From Pseudoips prasinana (taxonomy: Eukaryota > Arthropoda > Insecta > Lepidoptera > Nolidae): a DNA stretch of 64,000 nt. The notes under the pieces were generated by a model that was given only the letters and a program-made list of their open reading frames with translations, was not told where the DNA came from and made no database searches. This document shows, in pieces, positions 49,985 to 60,689 of the stretch. The stretch is taken from NCBI GenBank assembly GCA_951640165.1, contig OX621265.1:16133001-16197000 (forward strand). The letters are read 5' to 3'. A program made the translations under genes and the position numbers. Each line of letters opens with the position of its first letter. The stretch's first letter is position 1.

Positions 49985-52900
49985 GTATTAATACTTATCA
50001 AAAATCTTCACTCGTGGCTAATCTAAGGGGGTGTTAACATAATAATAATATCCTGGGACATTATTTAAAATGAAAGAAGATTGACAAAAGAAGTATACCT
50101 GGCCTGTGTGAATGGGACAACCGGAAGGGGAAGACCCCGTCGAACATTCTCAGACCAAATTGGAGATGTTCTCAAGAAAGGGCAGGTCAGAAGTACCCTA
50201 AACCGGCGAGCATGTATGAAGAATATAATGACAGTAATCGAGGCAAAAGAAGTATGCAAAGATCGTGACAAATGGAAATCCGTTGTCTCTGCCTACCCCT
50301 CTGGGAAACAGGCGTGAGTCTATGTATGTATGTATGTGTGTACATTATTTATACACGGCCATCTGACCCAAACTAAGCAGAGCTTGTACTATGGAAACTA
50401 GATAACTGATTACATTTATAATACTTTTCTTTTGTAAATACATACCTATATAGATAATTACACCCAGACTCAGGACGAACAGACATATTCATGCACACAA
50501 ATATCTGTCCTGGGTGGGAATCGAACCTACGACCTCCGGCGTGTCAATGAATGATGTATGGAACATTTATTTGTCAAAATATAGGTACAGGGTTGTCAAA
50601 TACAGTCGGATAATTTTATAATGTACCCCATTATAAAATTATCCGACTATATTTGACATAGATATGCCGTGTAAATGTTTATTGAATTATTTTATATGAA
50701 GTAAACTAATAATATACAAGACCGGCTATTGTGGAGATCTTTGGGGGAGGCCTTTGTCCAGCAGTGGACGTCTTTCGGCTGATATGATTATAAAAATAAT
50801 GTTAAACACAAAACTACAATAGAGAATAAGTGCTAACACCCCGTGTTAAGTTTGATATAGGTATAAATACAAAATAGATCTTCATTTCCTAATATTCAAC
50901 GGTGAGAGCTTGCCAGTAGTGAAACTTACTAATTTAATTACTTGTCAACACGGACCAGCTAAGGGTTCTTATTCTTTATTGCACACAGAAACATACAATA
51001 CGTTAAAAGTTACAAAACGCAAAGTCATGTACACATGCCAGCACATCAACCTTCCCCAATCTGTCAAATTTCCTCAATTGAAAATGAACCTTATGCTAAC
51101 ATGATAAAGTTGAAAATCTATAAAATAAATTTGACAGATTGGGATACCTGGATATGCTGGCGTCTGTACATAAGCGAGCTTAATTAATTATTGAATTTAC
51201 TTCCAGCAAACCATCACGACAGAAAAAATTTTAAAATTATGGGTATAGGGAGTGTACAACAAAGTCATATAATTATGTACCTTTTCGGGTAAAAATATTG
51301 ATAAAATACACATTAATCATTATATACGATACCTTATAAAAATACACACTAATCATTATATACGATACCTTATAAAAATATATATATCTATTAAATAAAC
51401 TACATAAACCTACACACCTAATATACACATGAACTAGCTGTGCCCCGCGGTTTTACCCGCGTTAACTTATATAAATTATAGCCTATGTGTTAATCTACGG
51501 TGTCAGCAAACTCCATACCAATCTTTTTGACGTGAAGCAGTAACAAACATACACACTCACACACTGACAAACTTTCGCTTTTATCATATTAGTGTGATTA
51601 CAGAGATAAGAAGTGATTCTTAGTTCTGCTCTTAAAAATACTCAATGACGAGCTATCACGTATGGAATGTGGTAAAAAAATCCAAAGGCGTACTGCGCAT
51701 ACAGTAAATTTAGTAGTAGTCAGTTAATAAATAAATAAAATAAATAGATAAAAATAAATGTAGTTCTCTCTTTATTCAGACTAAATTTTTCATCATGACA
51801 GCCTAATGTAGTCCATAGCTGGACAAAGGCCCCCTAAAAGATTTCCACAATGGACTTGTGTCCATCATTTGGAGGGCAATGCCATAATGACGGTCACCGT
51901 AGCCTAGTTGGTAGTGCTCCTTCCTACGAAGCTGGTGGTCCTGGGTTCCAATCCCGGTAAGTGCAAATATTTGTGTGATGAGCATGAATATTTGTTTCTG
52001 AGTCATGGATGTTTTCTATGTATTTAAGTATTTATCTATCTATATAAGTATGTATATCGTCGCCTGGTACCCATAGTACAAGCTTTGCTTAGTTTGGGGC
52101 CAGGATGATCTGTGTGACATTGTCCCTAGATATTATTTTTATAATCGCCACGCTTGGTGGACTGGTTGGCGATCGTAGTTCAATCATATTACACAGAGAA
52201 ACGCTGCTGCCCGTTTTCTGAGAGATATACCCTCGGGGTGACTTTTAATCCCCCAACGGGATAAAATGGGGTAGCAATATTCTATGCCCTCAGCTACTTT
52301 AAATAAAATAAAATAAAAAAGGGTTTTATTCACGTAGACTTTTAATAAGCGCTTGTAAATAGTCAATACAATACAAAAATGATTTATTTCATCTCCACAA
52401 ATTACATGAAACCTAGTACACTATATAAATTTGTCAGCAAGATACTTTTATGTTATTTATCTAGCTATATATATATATATATATATATATAAGTAGGTAA
52501 ATAAACCATGATTTTGATAAACAATATTATGTAAATAGTAGTTATAAGATTTTAAAAAACAGAACATGTTTGTAGTAATATAGTTGTATACATTATTATT
52601 TACGATTTTATAGTTGTACACATACTATGAAAACATTCATAAAATTTATTTTATTATAGCAATGATATTTAGCTAGCTCGTATCAAGTTATTGTCGGCGT
52701 ACTCAGCTATTAAAACTTATACTAGTATCTATTTCGTAATAACAATAATGTCTCTCTAACGACAGCCAGTCTCAATGGAGACTAGTCATTTGCTCAGGCC
52801 ATATATGGGTCGTGTTGAAACCGGTAGTAGATGAACCCACTGAGTTTGTTTCGCTGGGTCTTCTCAGTTGGGGCGCATTGGATCCGGTGGTAGCATTAAA

Positions 52901-55900
52901 CCGCGACCGTCGTTATTAACACAAGGTCCGTCATAATAATAATACCTTTAATATAGACAGAACCATTGACAATATGTAGTAAAAATATTAGACTTAAACT
53001 AGATAATTAAACATAATCTCTTGACAATAACTTGATACGGGCTAGCTAAATATCATTTCTGTAATAAAATAAATTTTATAAATGTTTTCATACAAGATGT
53101 ACCTAAATATCTATTTTACTAGAAATAATATCTAATGTATACAACTATATTACTACAAACATGTTCTGACTATTTACAAGCGCTTTTTTAAAGTCTACGT
53201 GAATAAAAACCTTTTTTATTTTGTTTTATTTTATTTTATAGTGCACAAGTGTGCACAAACACAGGAGCACTTTCTATTCCATCACTCTCATGATCCGATG
53301 GGACGCCTAGTGTCACGACCGGAAAGAGTCTTTTACGTGCTCTCCGAGGCACGGGGGTATAATACCGCCAACTCCCACACTTCGGGCTGATGCTGAGAAA
53401 TGTTTCTTTTTACAGAAAAGTACCAAAATCACTTTCGGCTCGACCCGGGATTTGAACTCAGGACCTCGTTATCTGCTGGTGAACACGCTACCGCTAGACC
53501 AACGAGGCAGTCTGTTTAGTACCAATATTATTGATGTTAACTGTAGGAAAAGTTGCAATGACTAGACAGGAATAGATAAATATATTTAGGTAACAAGGTG
53601 ACACTTCGTTACTAAAGGTCGCTGCATACGTAACGTGGTTTTATCCAGACGGACAATGACGATACGTTTCGGAAATATCGTTACATAGAAAATGTAAACG
53701 ATAGAGCATACCTCGCGGATGTACGGACGCGGACGGGACGGAAACGTGACACGCGCGGGGTAGGAAAATATATCGTGGGCGACGATGTTTCGCACGTCCC
53801 GTGTGTGACGCATCTGTGATTCCACTGCGTATGCAGTCACTCCTTCCGATCCTTTTCTTCATGACGGCAATAGATAAGATAAGATAAATATACTTTAATG
53901 TATACATTAAAGCGCGACCGTCGTGAGGTCACCGTAGCCTAGTTGGTAGTGCTCCTGCCTACGAAGCAGGTGGTCCTGGGTTCGAATCCCCGTAAGTGCA
54001 AATATTTGTGTGATGAGCACGAATATTTGTTTCTGAGTCATGGATGTTTTCTATGTATTTAAGTATTTATTTATCTATATAAGTATGTATATCGTCGCCT
54101 GGTACCCATAGTACAAGCTTTGCTTAGTTTGGGGCTAGGATGATCTGTGTGACATTGTCCCCAGATATTATTATTATTATTAACACAAGGTCCGTCATAA
54201 TAATAATACCTTAATATAGACAGAACCATTGACAATATGTAGTAAAAATATTAGACTTAAACTAGATAATTAAACATAATCTCTTGACAATAACTTGATA
54301 CGAGCTAGCTAAATATCTGAGCTAGCTATAATAAAATAAATGTTATAAATGTTTTCATACAATGTGTACCTAAATATCTATGTTACTAGAAATAATAATG
54401 TATACAACTATATTACTACAATCATGTTCTGACTATTTACAAGTGCTTTTTTAAAGTCTACGTGAATAAAAAAACGAAAAAAAATAAATGAACACTATAA
54501 AATTTTATTTATATAAGGGGGTGACAAACAAACAATTGGGTCACCTAACGGAAGTGATCACCGCCGCGCCGCCCATGTACACTCGCAACGCCAGAGGCGT
54601 CGCGGGTGCGTTGCAAGCCTTTAAGAGTCAGCAAACATGTGTTGGTGACCCTTCCACCCACCCCGATGAGCTCTGGCGACCTTACTCACACGCAGAAACA
54701 CAACATTAAAATTATTAATGTTATTATTAAGGAATGTCTTCTGTACGGTGAAGGTACTTCCCCAGTCGGGCTACTCTTTGAGCGAATAAATACTATGCCC
54801 TACCTCGGCTACCTCTCCTAATTGTAGATAATAGTTACAAGATTTAAAGTAATGCTAAAAAAGGTGCAATAGACGGTCTTATCGATTACAGCAATAGCAA
54901 TTAACGCCAATTCTTCAAATATAAAATACAACTTTCCTTGTTAACGACACTAGCGTGTTAGTTCCGAGATACTGACACGGTGCGTGTGGATTAAGATCAC
55001 AGCACACATATCAACTTGGAAATGGAACGTAACCGTATCAACTAATAGGAACACAACAACCACACTAATGGGAACCATAACATGAACAATTCGCCTCGGG
55101 CCAAGCTCACCGTAAGCGCGGCGTCCCCTAGCCGTAGCCAACGCGTCGCCTACCCGTAGCAGAATTGACGTATCGGAGTTGCTGATCCGCTTTGTAAAAC
55201 GTGCCCAATAATATTAGAGAATTGTCTACGAATAAGTTTAAAAGAATTATTAAAGCCAAATTGTGTAGCATTAGTATTTATTAGCATTTAGTATTACAAA
55301 ATTTAAAATTATTTAAATGATAAAATTGCTTAGGATTGAGTTGTTCTGAGTCAACACACATGATTGTAATTAATCTTAAGTATATTTTATTTCATAAAAG
55401 AATTCCTACTGAGTTTCTGGCAGTGTTTCTCAGTAGCTGCCACGTCATGCACTGCACGGTAGGGTAAAAAAATATGACGATTCCACATAAATGTAAAATT
55501 TTTACGGAATAAATGATTTATGACTTTTGACTTTTTTGACTAGGTTAGGTACCTGTTAGACGGCGAGGCGAAGGCGATACGGTGACGATCCCTTTCCGAT
55601 TTCATATGTGTGTATTAAGCACGTTCCGTGCCCGTCCCGTCCACGTTGTAACGCCGTCCTGTACACGTTACATATGCAGCGTAAGTTTTCTATGTTGTAC
55701 TGTTTTTTTAAACTGTAAGATTTAATTTTCAGATCATGCGACATTAAGAAGGTGTACGTTTTGTTGAGGTCTAAGAAAGATAAAAATATTCAAAGCAGAC
55801 TGCAAAATATATTGAATGATCCCGTAAGTATATTGATCATGCCTATTTCATAATAATACCAACATTTTATAGAAAGAAAGAAAGAATATATATTTATTAG

Positions 55901-58900
55901 ACACACAAGGTACATCAGTATAAATTTAGCACTAGGGGTACAACACACAGAAGAATACATAAAAAAATTGATACTTATAAATAAAAATGAATACATTTTT
56001 CTATGATATACATAATTTTACGCACCTATTCGAAGTGGTATCTATACTAAGCACCTTTGTGACTAAAAGGCTACAGTTCAGCATTCTGCCACAGATGACT
56101 GTGGCGCTGATTTATAGCTATAAAACTGACGGCAATTCTATAGCTTTCGGTATGGTAGAATGTTTTCGTTGCTCTGGTAGTATATCCTATATTATTTATT
56201 TGTAAATTTTTTAAGTTCGCAAGGAAAATTGTCAGTTGCTGTATAATCTTTTATACAAACTTGAAGTTTTACAGTACAGTATGTAGTTTGATCAATTGAA
56301 TTTTATTTTTTTAATGAAAATAGTTTCAGTTTAACAAACTTATTGAAAAAACATTGGAACGAGCAAGGTCGCAGTTTTATTTCTGACTTCCTTCTCCGGG
56401 TTTTTCCATTTATGTAGCTAGAGAAACCCGCATGTAAACTAGGGTAGGATCCTTTTTTTTATTTCTTTTGTAAGCAGACGAGCTAGCGGCCCACCTGATG
56501 GTAAGTGGTAACCGCTACTCATGGACATTTGCAGTGCTAGGGGGCACAGCAAACCGCTGCCTACCGTGATATTAATACTCTTTTTAAACCTCGTTTGAAG
56601 AAGGACATGTCGTAGCGCTGAGAAAACACCGCAGCAGGTAATTACCTACTGCGGTGTTTTGCCAGGTGCCAGCAAATATTGCGTTGGTCCCCTAACCATT
56701 GTCGATCGCGCATCGTCCTTTCATTTATAAATGAACCATACATAGACCTACAAATGTTACGACAGTACAAAAGAACGTTTAAAATCATTTTTTCTTTCAT
56801 GTATTGGGTTATTCCTGAACTCGTAGAACAAAAGTTGTGCTTATGATATTAGCTATCTAGTCTTGCGAGGTTGTTGGTGTTTTACAAGTAACCCTATATG
56901 TGTATTGAGTTATGTCCGAACTCGTAGAACAAAAGTTGTTGCTTATGATATTAGCTCTCTAGTCTTGCGAGGTTGTTGGTGTTTTACAAGTAACCCTATA
57001 TATGTATTGAGTTATGTCCGAACTCGTAGAACAAAAGTTGTTGCTTATGATATTAGCTATCTAGTCTTGCGAGGTTGTTGGTGTTTTACAAATAACTGAT
57101 AATGGTTGTATTTTAATGCTTAACATGTTTTTTTTTCAAGTTGTATGAACTGTTACGTGAAAAGAAACCCGGCTTCGAAGACAAGATTGTTGCAGTGGAA
57201 GGCAACGTTGATTTCATTAGGCTTGGAATCAGTGATGACAATTGGGCGACGCTTACTAAAGAGGTAATAAAATAAACTAGAGTTAATGACAACTGCCATA
57301 GTAATAAAAAAAATGTAAATAGTTATCATCATCATGTCAGCCAAATTACCTCCACTGCTGAACAAAAGCCTCCCCAAAGAATGTGAGCATATGCCATAAG
57401 TGCTACGCCTGGTAAACGGGTTGGCGATCGCAGTTTGATGGTCATAGTTCACAGTAAAACGCTGCTGCCCGTTCTCTGGTAGGTATTCTATGCCGTCACT
57501 ACACAGCATACTAAATATATTGAATCCTGAAATATATAGAAAATAGACAGATTTTCTCTCCCGTGTCTAAAGACTCGCTGTTAATCTTGTTGCTTCACAG
57601 CGTTTGCCACCTATACGCGTTAACGCGTAATGTGCTGCCATTTAACTCGTAAAATTAATGAATAAAAAATAACATATAAGTATCTTGGCACAACTAATAC
57701 AATGCCATCTGATCCAGTACTAGAGAGAACCTGTAATGGAACCAAACAACTGACAAACATACTTATATATTTCTAAATACATACATATTATAGATAAACT
57801 AGGCAAACTGTCCCGGCAAACGTTGTACTGCCTTAACAATAGAAATAAAACCCGAAATCTCAATGTAAATCATACAGGGACTCAAATGTACAAAAAAAAC
57901 TCCGAAGAACTATTAAATATTAAAATCGCTATTAAGAATAGGGTTTGGTGATAAAAGGGTAAAAATTTAGGGTTGTATGTATTTTTTTAATGCCAAATTA
58001 TAGAAAAATAAAAACACAAAAATATGGCCAAGAATAAAAAAAAAAATGTTAAGGGTATACAACCCTTATCGTTTAGGGGTATGAAAAAAGATAGTAGCCG
58101 ATTTTTAGACCTAATGAATATGCATATAAAATTTGGTAAAAATCAGTAAAGCCGTTTCGGAAGAGTAAGGTACATTGTGACACGCGAATTTTATATATTA
58201 GAGATTACACCCAGAGACATAACAAATTATCGTGCTCACCAGTCAAAGATTTGTCCCGGGAGGGGATCGAACCTTCAAACTCTGACTTAGCAGTCACTGG
58301 CCACTTATAAGTAACAATTGAATTTATGTTAAAATATTGTATACAACGAACCAAAATACATTTAACATCAATTAAAATAAATGCTTTAGGTCAACGAACA
58401 ACGTTGAATAGCAAAATAATGTCTTACTATTCTAGCTTAAGTGTAAATAAATTATTTTTAATATGTAAATGGAACTTAACTTACATTGGTATGGAATTAC
58501 AAATAAATTTACTTAAGCCCGGATGTGATGAACAAGCACTTTTATTAATAACACGGTGACGTAAAACATGCGGCAGTTTGGTACTTTATAATATTCTTTT
58601 TTAAATGTTAATAGAACTTACATTGGTAACGAATTTGAAAATTGAAATTTACATACGCACAGATGTGATGAACAAACGCTTTTATTAATAACACGGTGAG
58701 ATAAATTTAAGGCAGTTTGGAACTTAATTTATATTATTTTTAATATGTTAATAGAACTTAACTTACATTGGTATTGAATTAGATATAAATTTACTTAAGC
58801 CCGGATGTGATGAACAAGCACTTTTATTAATAACATGGTGTCGTAAAACATACGGCAGTTTGGTACTTTATTATATTCTTTTTAATATGTTAATAGTACT

Positions 58901-60578
58901 TAACTTACATTGGTAACGAATTAAATTGAAATTTACATACGCACAGATGTGATGAACAAACACTTTTATTAATAACACTGTGACGTAAATTATACAGCAG
59001 TACTTTATTGTATTATTTTTAATATGTTAATAGAACTTAACTTACATTGGTATTTAATTTCGCATGTCATTGTCGACAAAATATGTGAAACTGTAATTGC
59101 GATGACTATAAAATCTTGTCTATACCGTATTATGAGCGAAATAAAGATTACTTATTTACTTAACTTACATTGGTATTGAATTAGATATAAATTTACTTAA
59201 TCCCGGATGTGATGAACAAGCACTTTTATTAATAACACGGTGACGTAAAACATACGGCCGTTTCATACTTTATTATATTCTTTTTTAATATGTTAATAGA
59301 AATTAACTTCCATTAGTATCGAATTAAATTGAAATTTACATAAACCTAGAAATGATGAACGAGCACTTTTATTAATAACACAGTGACGTAAAACATACGG
59401 CAGTTTGGTACTTCACAAGGTGTTCAATAATAAATATCTTGGAACAACTAACACACAGCCGTCCGATCCCAAAGAGGCAGCGCCTGTACTATGGCACAAA
59501 GATAACACGAAAACACACCTCTTTGTATCTTAAAGCATACATATTAGTACTACTATTATGGTATTACACCATACACTACCCCTACTCCTGATTCCTAACA
59601 ATATAATTATGTAAAGTCCGACTGAAGGTTGTCTGGAAGAGATCGCTGTAAGCGATAAGACCGCCTATTGTACCTTATTTTAATATTATTTGAAATCTCG
59701 TAACTATTATGAATAAAAGGTGTACAATTAAGTGCAATTATCTAATCATATTAAATTATATATTTTTTAATATCATAATTTAAACAATGATATTTTTTAT
59801 TTATATTGAAATAAAATATCTACCGCAGTCAGGATTCCTATAAAAGTATATAATACTGTTTTTTCATAAACATTACACTGGAATTAAAAATCTGCATCGA
59901 TATGGAGCGACGAAATCATCTACAAATAGATATAATATTCATAAACACAAATAATCAATTGTCTTATGCGACGTTCGAACTAGCAACCTTTGGATCAGTG
60001 GGCAGGTTCACAACCAAATATATCACGGCGCTCAACTGATACAAACTATTTGTATTTATATCAATTGTGTATATATTAGAGATAAATTACACCCAAATAC
60101 AGGCTACCGGGTTAGTTAATTAAAAAGAATATAATATAATACCAAATTGCTGTATGTTTTACGTCACCGTGTTATTAATAAAAATGCTTGTTCATCACAT
60201 CAGGGCTTAAGTAAATTCATATCTACTTCAGTACCAATGTTAGTTAAGTTGTATTTACATATAAAAAGAATATATTTACACTTAAGCTAGAATAGTAAGA
60301 CATTATTTTGCTATTCAACGTTGTTCGTTGAACATCTTCAAATAAATAAAGTTTAAAATTGACTTAATTAATCGTTAAATCGGCTTCTATGAGCACATGT
60401 GGAGTCATAAGTGGTCCGGTATGTTATAAATATTTTTCTTTTTCTATTTCTAGGTAAATTTCATCTTTCACCTGGCAGCAACAGTGAAGTTCGATTCACC
60501 ACTCAAAGAAGCGACTTTGACCAATGTACGAGGAACACGAGAGACCCTCAATCTTGCCAAAGATTGTGATAACTTCAA
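49815..60578 (+). CDS. FAR: Fatty acyl-CoA reductase, N-terminal 170 codons in four exons (continues beyond window)
   Basis: NADPH-dependent reductase that converts fatty acyl-CoA to fatty alcohol, usually at ER or peroxisomal membranes. In moths, family members make wax and pheromone precursors. Coding exons: 49815-49984, 55733-55823, 57141-57263 and 60454-60578, all with GT/AG borders and compatible phases (2, 0, 0, 2). Visible: the Rossmann NADP-binding motif [10 protein letters not shown] (residues about 40-49), [13 protein letters not shown] (second strand), [13 protein letters not shown], and [12 protein letters not shown] in exon 4. The next expected block with the catalytic YxxxK lies further downstream and is not in the window. 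Reading frame and splice sites are intact, so a functional gene is likely. Which FAR paralogue it is cannot be told from this part. Confidence 0.9.
50041..50545 (-). mobile_element. SINE-3, interrupted, in FAR intron 1
   Basis: Tail ATATCCTGGGACATTATTT at 50048, remainder from 50342 to the box B-like GGGAATCGAACCTACG near 50525. Split by a LINE fragment. Confidence 0.7.
50068..50341 (+). mobile_element. LINE 3' fragment in SINE-3 with 10-bp target duplication
   Basis: ACATTATTTA occurs at 50058-50067 and 50342-50351. The insert encodes [20 protein letters not shown] and [18 protein letters not shown] before the stop. This is a LINE C-terminus, also seen at 3071-3202. Confidence 0.75.
50594..50658. 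repeat. Foldback hairpin, 30-bp arms
   Basis: TGTCAAATACAGTCGGATAA... and its inverse separated by 5 bases, with one mismatch. AT-rich. Confidence 0.9.
50700..50790 (+). mobile_element. RTE 3' tail
   Basis: AAGACCGGCTATTGTGGAGA to CAGCAGTGGACGTCTTTCGG, as at 47050-47115. Confidence 0.7.
50960..51190 (-). mobile_element. LINE 3' tail with TA-MITE (51032-51166)
   Basis: TCTTTATTGCACACAGAAAC is the LINE tail (minus). The MITE has CACATGCCAGCACATC and GATATGCTGGCGTCTG ends with TA flanks and 40-base inverted ends. Same nested arrangement as 44900-45105. Confidence 0.7.
51434..51593 (-). mobile_element. HelB copy
   Basis: CTAGCTGTGCCCCGCGG to TTCGCTTTTATCATATTAG. Confidence 0.7.
51795..52292 (-). 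mobile_element. RTE-SIDE split by SINE-2
   Basis: CATAGCTGGACAAAGGCC (51816) to GGCAATGCCATAATG, then ATAATCGCCACGCTTGGTGG at 52141 to GGGATAAAATGGGGTAGC. Confidence 0.7.
51888..52138 (+). mobile_element. SINE-2 inserted in RTE-SIDE
   Basis: CGGTCACCGTAGCCTAGTTGG head, box B GGTTCCAATCCCGG, TTTGCTTAGTTTGGGGCC, tail AGATATTATTTT. Confidence 0.85.
52310..52500 (-). mobile_element. LINE tail (minus) and (AT)n microsatellite (52461-52490)
   Basis: TTTTATTCACGTAGACTTTT and GCGCTTGTAAATAGTCAATA are the inverted end of the LINE at 52804-53222. A TATATATATA run follows. Confidence 0.65.
52804..53222 (+). mobile_element. LINE 3' UTR, copy 2 of 3
   Basis: Nearly identical to 30107-30516. The end GTCTACGTGAATAAAAACC gives the native 3' terminus. 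Confidence 0.75.
53236..53512 (-). mobile_element. SINE-1, tail-truncated
   Basis: Minus strand: head TTGGTCTAGCGGTAGCG (53485-53505), box B GAGTTCAAATCCCGGG. Ends in the body near 53239. Confidence 0.8.
53619..53838. mobile_element. CpG-rich MITE, 220 bp
   Basis: GCTGCATACGTAACGTGG at the left, GCGTATGCAGTC inverted at the right. Related fragment at 55556-55690 ends ACACGTTACATATGCAGC. Confidence 0.6.
53905..54476 (+). mobile_element. LINE 3' UTR, copy 3 of 3, split by SINE-2
   Basis: ACATTAAAGCGCGACCGTCG ends at 53926 and TATTAACACAAGGTCCG resumes at 54178. Confidence 0.75.
53928..54178 (+). mobile_element. SINE-2 in LINE 3' UTR
   Basis: CACCGTAGCCTAGTTGGTAG, box B GGTTCGAATCCCCG, tail CCCAGATATTATTATTATT. 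Confidence 0.85.
54515..54815 (+). mobile_element. SINE-6 copy
   Basis: GGGTCACCTAACGGAAGTG, CATGTACACTCGCAACGCC, ACCCCGATGAGCTCTGGCG and GGAATGTCTTCTGTACGGTG. Confidence 0.7.
54820..55365. other. Intronic DNA without recognised features
   Basis: A short inverted GGAATGTC region ends at 54815. Beyond it nothing is assigned. Confidence 0.3.
55370..55545 (+). mobile_element. LINE 3' end
   Basis: TGTTTCTCAGTAGCTGCCAC, then AATGTAAAATTTTTACGG and GAATAAATGATTTATG, a common lepidopteran LINE terminus. Confidence 0.5.
55556..55690. mobile_element. Fragment of the CpG-rich MITE
   Basis: Ends TACACGTTACATATGCAGCG and has GTCCCGTCCACG-like blocks as at 53619-53838. It ends about 40 bases before FAR exon 2. 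Confidence 0.5.
55733..55823 (+). CDS. FAR: FAR coding exon 2
   Basis: Acceptor TTTAATTTTCAG. Exon codes (R)[18 protein letters not shown] and RLQNILNDP, then GTAAGTA. Carries the second beta strand of the Rossmann fold with the LLRxK motif. Confidence 0.9.
55870..55990 (-). mobile_element. LINE 3' tail (minus)
   Basis: AAGAAAGAAAGAATATATATTTATT repeat-type tail followed by GACACACAAGGTACATCAG. Confidence 0.35.
55991..56390. other. Intronic DNA without recognised features
   Basis: No family seen. Confidence 0.3.
56391..56705. mobile_element. SINE-6-like/LINE-tail mosaic with a 38-bp palindrome (56623-56660)
   Basis: GGCCCACCTGATGGTAAGTG at 56493 is SINE-6-like. The palindrome AAAACACCGCAG(C)AGGTAATTACCT(A)CTGCGGTGTTTT-type has one mismatched pair and no loop. 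Confidence 0.55.
56803..57089. repeat. 102-bp minisatellite, about 2.8 units
   Basis: Units begin GAACTCGTAGAACAAAAGTT. ACAAGTAACCCTATAT recurs at 56884 and 56986, exactly 102 bases apart. A multiple of three makes an artefactual Cys-rich open frame (34-residue repeat). It ends about 50 bases before FAR exon 3. Confidence 0.9.
57141..57263 (+). CDS. FAR: FAR coding exon 3
   Basis: Acceptor TTTTTTTTCAAG. Codes [31 protein letters not shown] and [10 protein letters not shown], then GTAATA. Phase 0 on both sides. Confidence 0.9.
57340..57515 (-). mobile_element. RTE-SIDE
   Basis: CACTGCTGAACAAAAGCC to GGTTGGCGATCGCAGTTTG and TGCCGTCACTACACAGCA. Confidence 0.7.
57676..58310 (-). mobile_element. 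SINE-W, split by HelD
   Basis: Outer part 57676-57798 (AGTATCTTGGCACAACTAAT, GCCATCTGATCCAG) and head 58205-58310 (GGAGGGGATCGAACCTTC on plus). Complete copy on plus at 60690-61025. Confidence 0.6.
57799..58204 (-). mobile_element. HelD non-autonomous Helitron
   Basis: On minus: starts TCTCTAATATATAAAATTCG after A. Ends GTTTGCCGGGACAGTTTGCCTAG-type (CTAG at 57799-57802), followed by T. Confidence 0.8.
58390..60333. mobile_element. Element with about 190-bp inverted ends and internal tandem repeats
   Basis: TCAACGAACAACGTTGAATA at 58391 is repeated inverted at 60333. The inverted similarity continues for about 190 bases (GCTTAAGTGTAAATA, GATGTGATGAACAAGC, AATAACACGGTGACGTAAAA). Between the ends, GATGTGATGAACAA-type units recur at 58521, 58671, 58803, 58944, 59205 and 59348. 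Other fragments (SINE-W piece 59430-59540, LINE tail about 59600-59690) are nested inside. No transposase. Confidence 0.65.
60358..60421. repeat. Fragment of the palindrome-1 centre
   Basis: AATCGTTAAATCGGCTTCTATGA-like block (TCGTTAAATCGGCTTC and TGGTCCGG) is shared with 34722-34795. Confidence 0.55.
60454..60578 (+). CDS. FAR: FAR coding exon 4 (last in window)
   Basis: Acceptor TTTTTCTATTTCTAG. Codes [33 protein letters not shown] and KDCDNFK, then GTAAGT. Contains the HLAATVKFD block and the NVRGT motif typical of FARs. The next exon was not found before position 64000. Confidence 0.9.
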
Positions 60579-60689
60579 GTAAGTCCAAAAATCGAGTTTT
60601 CTGTACTAACCTAAATATTTGAACAGTTGTCCCATTTACTGGCCTTTTTTTTTTGAAGTTATTATACAATCGCCACTTCTTGCCATGAG

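Noticed and set aside
56863..57099. Cys-rich 34-residue repeat protein
   Set aside because: Product of the 102-bp minisatellite inside FAR intron 2.
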